Part shown: positions 13,948 to 16,475 of the stretch, one piece after another
How the letters are laid out: every line of letters begins with the position of its first letter
Numbering within the stretch: the stretch's first letter is position 1
DNA from: Chloroflexota bacterium
GTDB lineage: Bacteria; Chloroflexota; UBA6077; JACQUR01
Assembly: GCA_016210245.1 (NCBI GenBank)
Contig: JACQUR010000205.1
Location: 1 to 16,475 of the forward strand
Direction: 5' to 3'
DNA: 16,475 nt
Position numbers and translations under genes: made by a program
Notes under the pieces: model-generated
Seen by the model: the letters and a program-made list of their open reading frames with translations, nothing else
The model's database searches: none
Told to the model about the DNA's origin: nothing

Positions 13948-14832
13948 CTACAGCCCGATCTTGCTCGCCACGGGCCGGCCGTCGGCGCTCGTGACGTCCG
14001 AGCGAGCGATGACCACATGGTGTGGGAAAGGGATCTCGATCCCCTCGCGCTCGAACGCCCGCTTGACCAGGGCGCGATAGCGGCGCCCGACCTCCCACTG
14101 CTTGGTCGGCTGGGTCTTCAGCAACACACGGATGGTCACCTGGTATTCGCCCAGCGCCTCCACGCCGAGAACGTGGGGGCGCTCCAGGAGCAGCGGCGCT
14201 GCGTCCGGCTGGGCCAGCAACTCGTCGCCCACCTCCTGTAACACGCCCACTACTCGGTCGACGTCCTCCTTGTAGGCCACGCCCACGTCAACCACCGTCC
14301 GCGACCACTCCTTGGTCATGTTGGCCACCACGCGGATCTCGCCGTTGGGGATGGTAACCACCCACCCATCCAGGTTGCGCAGCACGGTCCGGCGCAGGTC
14401 CAGGTGTTCCACTGCGCCGGCGTACTGGTCGTTCACCCGGATCACGTCACCCACGCCGAAATGGTTCTCCAGCAGGATGAAGAAGCCGCTGATCACGTCT
14501 CGGATGAGGCTCTGCGCGCCCAGGCCGATCGCCAGGCCGATCACCCCGGCCCCGGCCAGCAGGGGCGAGATGTCGATGAACTGGCTGAGCACCATCAGCC
14601 CGCCCACCAGCCCCAGCAGGATGGCGCCGGTGGCCCGGCTCACGCTGGCCAGGGTCTGAATCTTGAGCTGGCGCTCGCGGGGCAGGTTCTCCGCCTGGGC
14701 CAGCGCCCGGTTGGCAATGCGCTGGATGGCCGAACGCCACAGGCGCTGGGCAACGACCGTCCAGCCAACGATGACGAGGCTGGCGATGATCGCTTTGCTG
14801 ATGGCCAGCGCCACGAGCTGGACTTGCTCCAA
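13948..14832 (-). CDS. MscS-family mechanosensitive channel
   Basis: A 294-residue small-conductance mechanosensitive channel that releases solutes on osmotic downshock. Three hydrophobic segments are visible (about 5-28, 66-84, 88-122). The pore-lining third helix has the Gly/Ala-packed AGAGVIGLAIGLGAQSLI (93-110), followed by ISGFFILLENHFGVGD as in MscS. A beta domain (about 124-175, with VTIPNGEI) and an alpha/beta C-terminal domain follow. The start is TTG 14832: an in-frame stop lies just upstream, no ATG is near, and GGGAGGG stands 9 nt before it. Its leader holds a promoter, a c-di-AMP riboswitch and a terminator, so expression should fall when c-di-AMP is high. Confidence 0.95.
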   Translation of the reverse strand: MEQVQLVALAISKAIIASLVIVGWTVVAQRLWRSAIQRIANRALAQAENLPRERQLKIQTLASVSRATGAILLGLVGGLMVLSQFIDISPLLAGAGVIGLAIGLGAQSLIRDVISGFFILLENHFGVGDVIRVNDQYAGAVEHLDLRRTVLRNLDGWVVTIPNGEIRVVANMTKEWSRTVVDVGVAYKEDVDRVVGVLQEVGDELLAQPDAAPLLLERPHVLGVEALGEYQVTIRVLLKTQPTKQWEVGRRYRALVKRAFEREGIEIPFPHHVVIARSDVTSADGRPVASKIGL

Positions 14833-14866
14833 GACTCACGTCCCTCCCGCACTCGCCAGGGATAGC

Positions 14867-14898
14867 AAAACGGCCTGAGGGCATAGCCTCAGGCCGTT
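14867..14898 (-). terminator. intrinsic terminator of the mscS leader
   Basis: A perfect 12-bp stem AACGGCCTGAGG (14869-14880) / CCTCAGGCCGTT (14887-14898) with a 6-nt loop is followed on the minus strand by TTTT. It lies between the riboswitch and the mscS start. GGCATAGC of the riboswitch 3' side (14917-14910) can pair with GCTATGCC across the terminator loop (14887-14880), a likely antiterminator. Confidence 0.88.
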
Positions 14899-14907
14899 CA
14901 GTCACGA

Positions 14908-15058
14908 CCGCTATGCCTCTTTCGTCCGCCTACGAGGTTAGCTGACGGGTTCGGGCCGAAAGAGTTGCCCTAGCAGCGCCGCCTGTCCGCCAGGAGACGC
15001 CGCATTCACCCCACAGATGGTTCCCCCGCCCTTCGCCCCGCAGGACGAAGGCTCGGCT
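14908..15058 (-). promoter_or_regulatory. cyclic di-AMP (ydaO/yuaA) riboswitch
   Basis: The minus-strand RNA contains the conserved ydaO blocks: GGGGGAACC, then TGTGGGGTGAAT, and near the 3' end CCGAACCCGTCAGCTAACC followed by TCGTAGGCGG. A closing P1 helix is visible: TTCGTCC (from 15049-15043) pairs with GGACGAA (14927-14921). It lies between a near-consensus promoter and an intrinsic terminator upstream of the mscS-type gene, the layout of a transcriptional OFF switch. Boundaries are approximate. Recognition is from memory of the consensus and was not computed. Confidence 0.9.
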
Positions 15059-15095
15059 TGCTTTTCCCTTGGGCCGGCCACAAGCCGGCGGCGCA

Positions 15096-15124
15096 ACCAT
15101 AGCGCGAGCGCGCGTTGTTGTCAA
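15096..15124 (-). promoter_or_regulatory. promoter of the riboswitch-mscS transcript
   Basis: On the minus strand a perfect TTGACA (15124-15119) is followed by a 17-nt spacer and TATGGT (15101-15096). Transcription would start near 15089, about 30 nt before the riboswitch aptamer. The foldback element begins 15 bp upstream. Confidence 0.75.
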
Positions 15125-15139
15125 TAGGGTGAGGGCCGG

Positions 15140-15618
15140 GGGGTGCCCGTCACGTTTTTGCGGGCGAAGCGCCGGCCTGCCTGGGAGCGTGGGCCTGCCT
15201 GGGAGCGCAGACATTCTGTCTGCGCGGGCGAGCCGCTCCACCCCCATAGCCCACCGACTCCTGGCGAGCCCGCCCAGGCCCCGCAGCCGCCCGCGGGCGA
15301 GGCGTCGCCCAGCCAGGGCGCCGCCGCTCCCCGCGGCGCCCCCGGCCGCAGCCTCGCCCGCCAGGCCCCCCAGGCCCCGCCCACGGCCTGGCCCGGGCGG
15401 CAGCGCCGGGCGGTCCGGCGCGCACCGTCCCTCAGCGCCCCGCCGGCTCGCCGGCGGGGATGCGGTGGCCCTGCGGAGCGCGGGCGGGCTCGCCAGGGGC
15501 CGGTCGGCCACAGGGCGTGGAGCGGCTCGCCCGCGCAGACAGAATGTCTGCGCTCCCAGGTAGGCCCACGCTCCCAGAAAGGCCGACGCTTCGCCCGCAA
15601 GAACGTGACGGGCACCCC
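15140..15618. mobile_element. foldback (MITE-like) element with ~105-bp terminal inverted repeats
   Basis: The ends GGGGTGCCCGTCACGTT (15140 onward) and its complement (ending at 15618) continue as near-identical inverted arms to about 15246 and 15513, with only a few mismatches and no gap. Each arm has an internal palindrome GCAGACATTCTGTCTGC (15207-15223; its complement at 15535-15551). The inner region is also partly self-complementary (15261-15275 against 15482-15496). Both strands therefore encode the same meaningless peptide, which explains the long open frames here. There is no transposase and no clear target-site duplication. It may be a non-autonomous mobile element or a structural repeat. 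No gene is present from 15125 to 15716. Confidence 0.8.
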
Positions 15619-15716
15619 TAATCTACCCCGCTCTCGACGGCCAGCCAGGCCGGGCATTACACTGTCCAGTGACGAGCATCCCGGTGCATTCTGCCACCAG
15701 TGGTTGGCCAGTGCCG

Positions 15717-16079
15717 ATGACCGATCCTGCTGAGCCCCTTCTGGAGAAGCTCACCCCGGAAGTGCGCACGCTCGTGCAGCACCTCCGCGCGCTGGTGAAG
15801 GAGGTGATGCCCCAGGTGGCGGAGAGCGTCCACCTGGGCTGGAGCGCCATTCATTACCGGGCGGGCGGCACCATGCGCGACATCATCGTGGCCCTTTCGC
15901 CCCAGCGTGCCTACGTCAACCTGGAGTTCGGCGACGGCGTGGATCTGCCGGACCCTGCCCATCGACTCGAAGGCACGGGCAAACGCCTCCGCCACATCAA
16001 GATCCGCCGCCCTGACGACGTGCGCGACCCGGACGTGCGCCATCTGCTCGAAGCCGCGGCAGCGCGTCGGGGCCTGTAG
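15717..16079 (+). CDS. DUF1801 domain protein
   Basis: A 120-residue protein with the DUF1801 (YdhG/YjbR-like) pattern: LTPEVRTLVQHLRALVKEVMP, ESVHLGWSAIHYRAGG, then a strand region DIIVALSPQRAYVNLEF, and GTGKRLRHIKIRRPDDV near the end. The function of the family is unknown; the fold is related to the frataxin/YjbR type. ATG 15717 was chosen because homology begins just after it; GTG 15711 and GTG 15669 are in frame but unsupported. No Shine-Dalgarno sequence is obvious. It stands alone between the foldback element and a heptad hairpin that begins 25 nt after its stop. Confidence 0.85.
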   Translation: MTDPAEPLLEKLTPEVRTLVQHLRALVKEVMPQVAESVHLGWSAIHYRAGGTMRDIIVALSPQRAYVNLEFGDGVDLPDPAHRLEGTGKRLRHIKIRRPDDVRDPDVRHLLEAAAARRGL

Positions 16080-16103
16080 GCACGCGCCACCCCGAAAGAC
16101 CCA

Positions 16104-16176
16104 GGGAGTGCAGATTTGAGATTGCAGAGTTCAGATTCTTTCAATCTGCACTCTGCAATCTCAAATCTGCACTCCC
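16104..16176. repeat. heptad hairpin with 34-bp arms
   Basis: The arms 16104-16137 and 16143-16176 are complementary with one mismatch around a 5-nt loop (CTTTC). The units are CAGATTT, GAGATTG, CAGAGTT and their complements CTGCACT, CTGCAAT, CTCAAAT. It lies just after the DUF1801 stop and may end that transcript. Confidence 0.92.
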
Positions 16177-16222
16177 TCTAAATAAGGTTGACCGGGGCGT
16201 GAGCGGTGGTGCAGTATTGTCT

Positions 16223-16342
16223 ATGGACCGGGAGAGCCTGCGCGCCAGGACGCTGGAAGCCTCTCGGCAGGGACCGGAGGCGGTCGTCCGGCTGGTGGTT
16301 GGCCTGATGGACCAGGCCAGGGCGCTTGCAGAGGACGGGTGA
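16223..16342 (+). pseudogene. 39-codon fragment resembling the N-terminus of an IS66-type transposase
   Basis: A short open frame beginning MDRESLRARTLEAS and ending GLMDQARALAEDG. Its form (MDRE, a helix, then a Leu/Val-rich helix running into a coiled coil) resembles the first residues of IS66-family transposases or their DUF6444 N-terminal region, which continue for hundreds of residues. Here a stop follows at 16340-16342 and no further transposase sequence is seen. There is no clear ribosome-binding site. It lies between two heptad hairpins. It is probably a decayed insertion sequence remnant, but the match is short and from memory. Confidence 0.35.
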
Positions 16343-16400
16343 GGGTGGGGGTGCGCAGGGAACCGCACGGACCAGGATGGGGCAGAAGACAGACCCAGAA

Positions 16401-16469
16401 GGAGTTTAGATTTGAGATTGAAGAGTGCAGACTGCAATCTCAAATCTGCAATCTCAAATCTGAACTCCC
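16401..16469. repeat. heptad imperfect hairpin at window end
   Basis: GGAGTTTAGATTTGAGATTG (16401-16420) and following bases pair imperfectly with 16431-16469 (CTGCAATCTCAAATCTG units, ending GAACTCC). It belongs to the same repeat family as 16104-16176. The rest of 16343-16475 holds no gene that I can see. Confidence 0.85.
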
Positions 16470-16475
16470 TCCCAA

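Noticed and set aside
15121..15733. Long open frames on both strands (up to 196 codons) in the 15.1-15.7 kb region
   Set aside because: They read the two arms of the foldback element and give the same peptide from each strand, with no recognisable domain; this is an effect of G+C-rich inverted repeats.
16104..16469. Possible CRISPR array from repeated GCAGATT-type units
   Set aside because: Units are 7 nt, degenerate and contiguous without spacers, and no cas gene is present.
1..16475. tRNA or rRNA genes
   Set aside because: I saw no cloverleaf with a TTCGA-type T-arm and no rRNA signature on either strand, though a computed search was not possible.

Overview
The window is dense, G+C-rich bacterial chromosomal DNA (by eye about 65-70% G+C) with GTG and TTG starts beside ATG and many overlapping start/stop codons. 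A Crp/Fnr regulator, a c-di-AMP riboswitch, a Mut7-C protein, a DUF433 protein and heptad-repeat hairpins in the gene gaps suggest a Chloroflexota-like bacterium. This is an inference from style and content only; there is no rRNA or other phylogenetic marker.

Layout. 1-1740: a Crp/Fnr regulator (minus) divergent from an S66 LD-carboxypeptidase (plus). 1761-4483: a minus-strand operon queD-queC-queE making preQ0, followed by two translationally coupled unknown genes (183 and 95 aa) that resemble a nuclease/partner pair. 4637-5857: an MFS exporter. 6060-7798: a GAF-domain sensor coupled by ATGA to a small cytoplasmic S8 (subtilase) protease. 7728-10747, minus strand: a lanthipeptide biosynthesis pair, that is, an 84-aa precursor with a helical NHLP-like leader and a Cys/Thr/Ser-rich core, and a 928-aa lyase-kinase-cyclase synthetase whose cyclase keeps the zinc ligands (class IV, LanL-like). 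A near-consensus promoter lies just upstream of the precursor. The protease gene converges on the synthetase gene and overlaps its end by 71 bp. 10900-13130: GH1 beta-glucosidase, DUF433 protein and Mut7-C protein, all minus strand. 13359-14832: a GreA-like factor that lacks the catalytic acidic residues, and an MscS channel. 14867-15124: a complete promoter / c-di-AMP (ydaO) riboswitch / intrinsic terminator leader for the MscS gene. 15140-15618: a 479-bp foldback element with about 105-bp near-perfect inverted ends. 15717-16079: a DUF1801 protein. 16080-16475: two heptad hairpins around a 39-codon fragment resembling the start of an IS66-type transposase.

The main result is the lanthipeptide locus. 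The precursor carries five cysteines (TCCC and SCC clusters) with six Thr/Ser residues available upstream of them. The synthetase would phosphorylate, eliminate and cyclise it. The adjacent intracellular S8 protease is a good candidate for leader removal, the GAF protein for sensing, and the MFS protein for export; the last three links rest on neighbourhood only. The second notable system is c-di-AMP control of a mechanosensitive channel. The third is a family of heptanucleotide repeats, mostly of form CTNNNNN, that builds hairpins in the gaps and abuts or overlaps gene ends.
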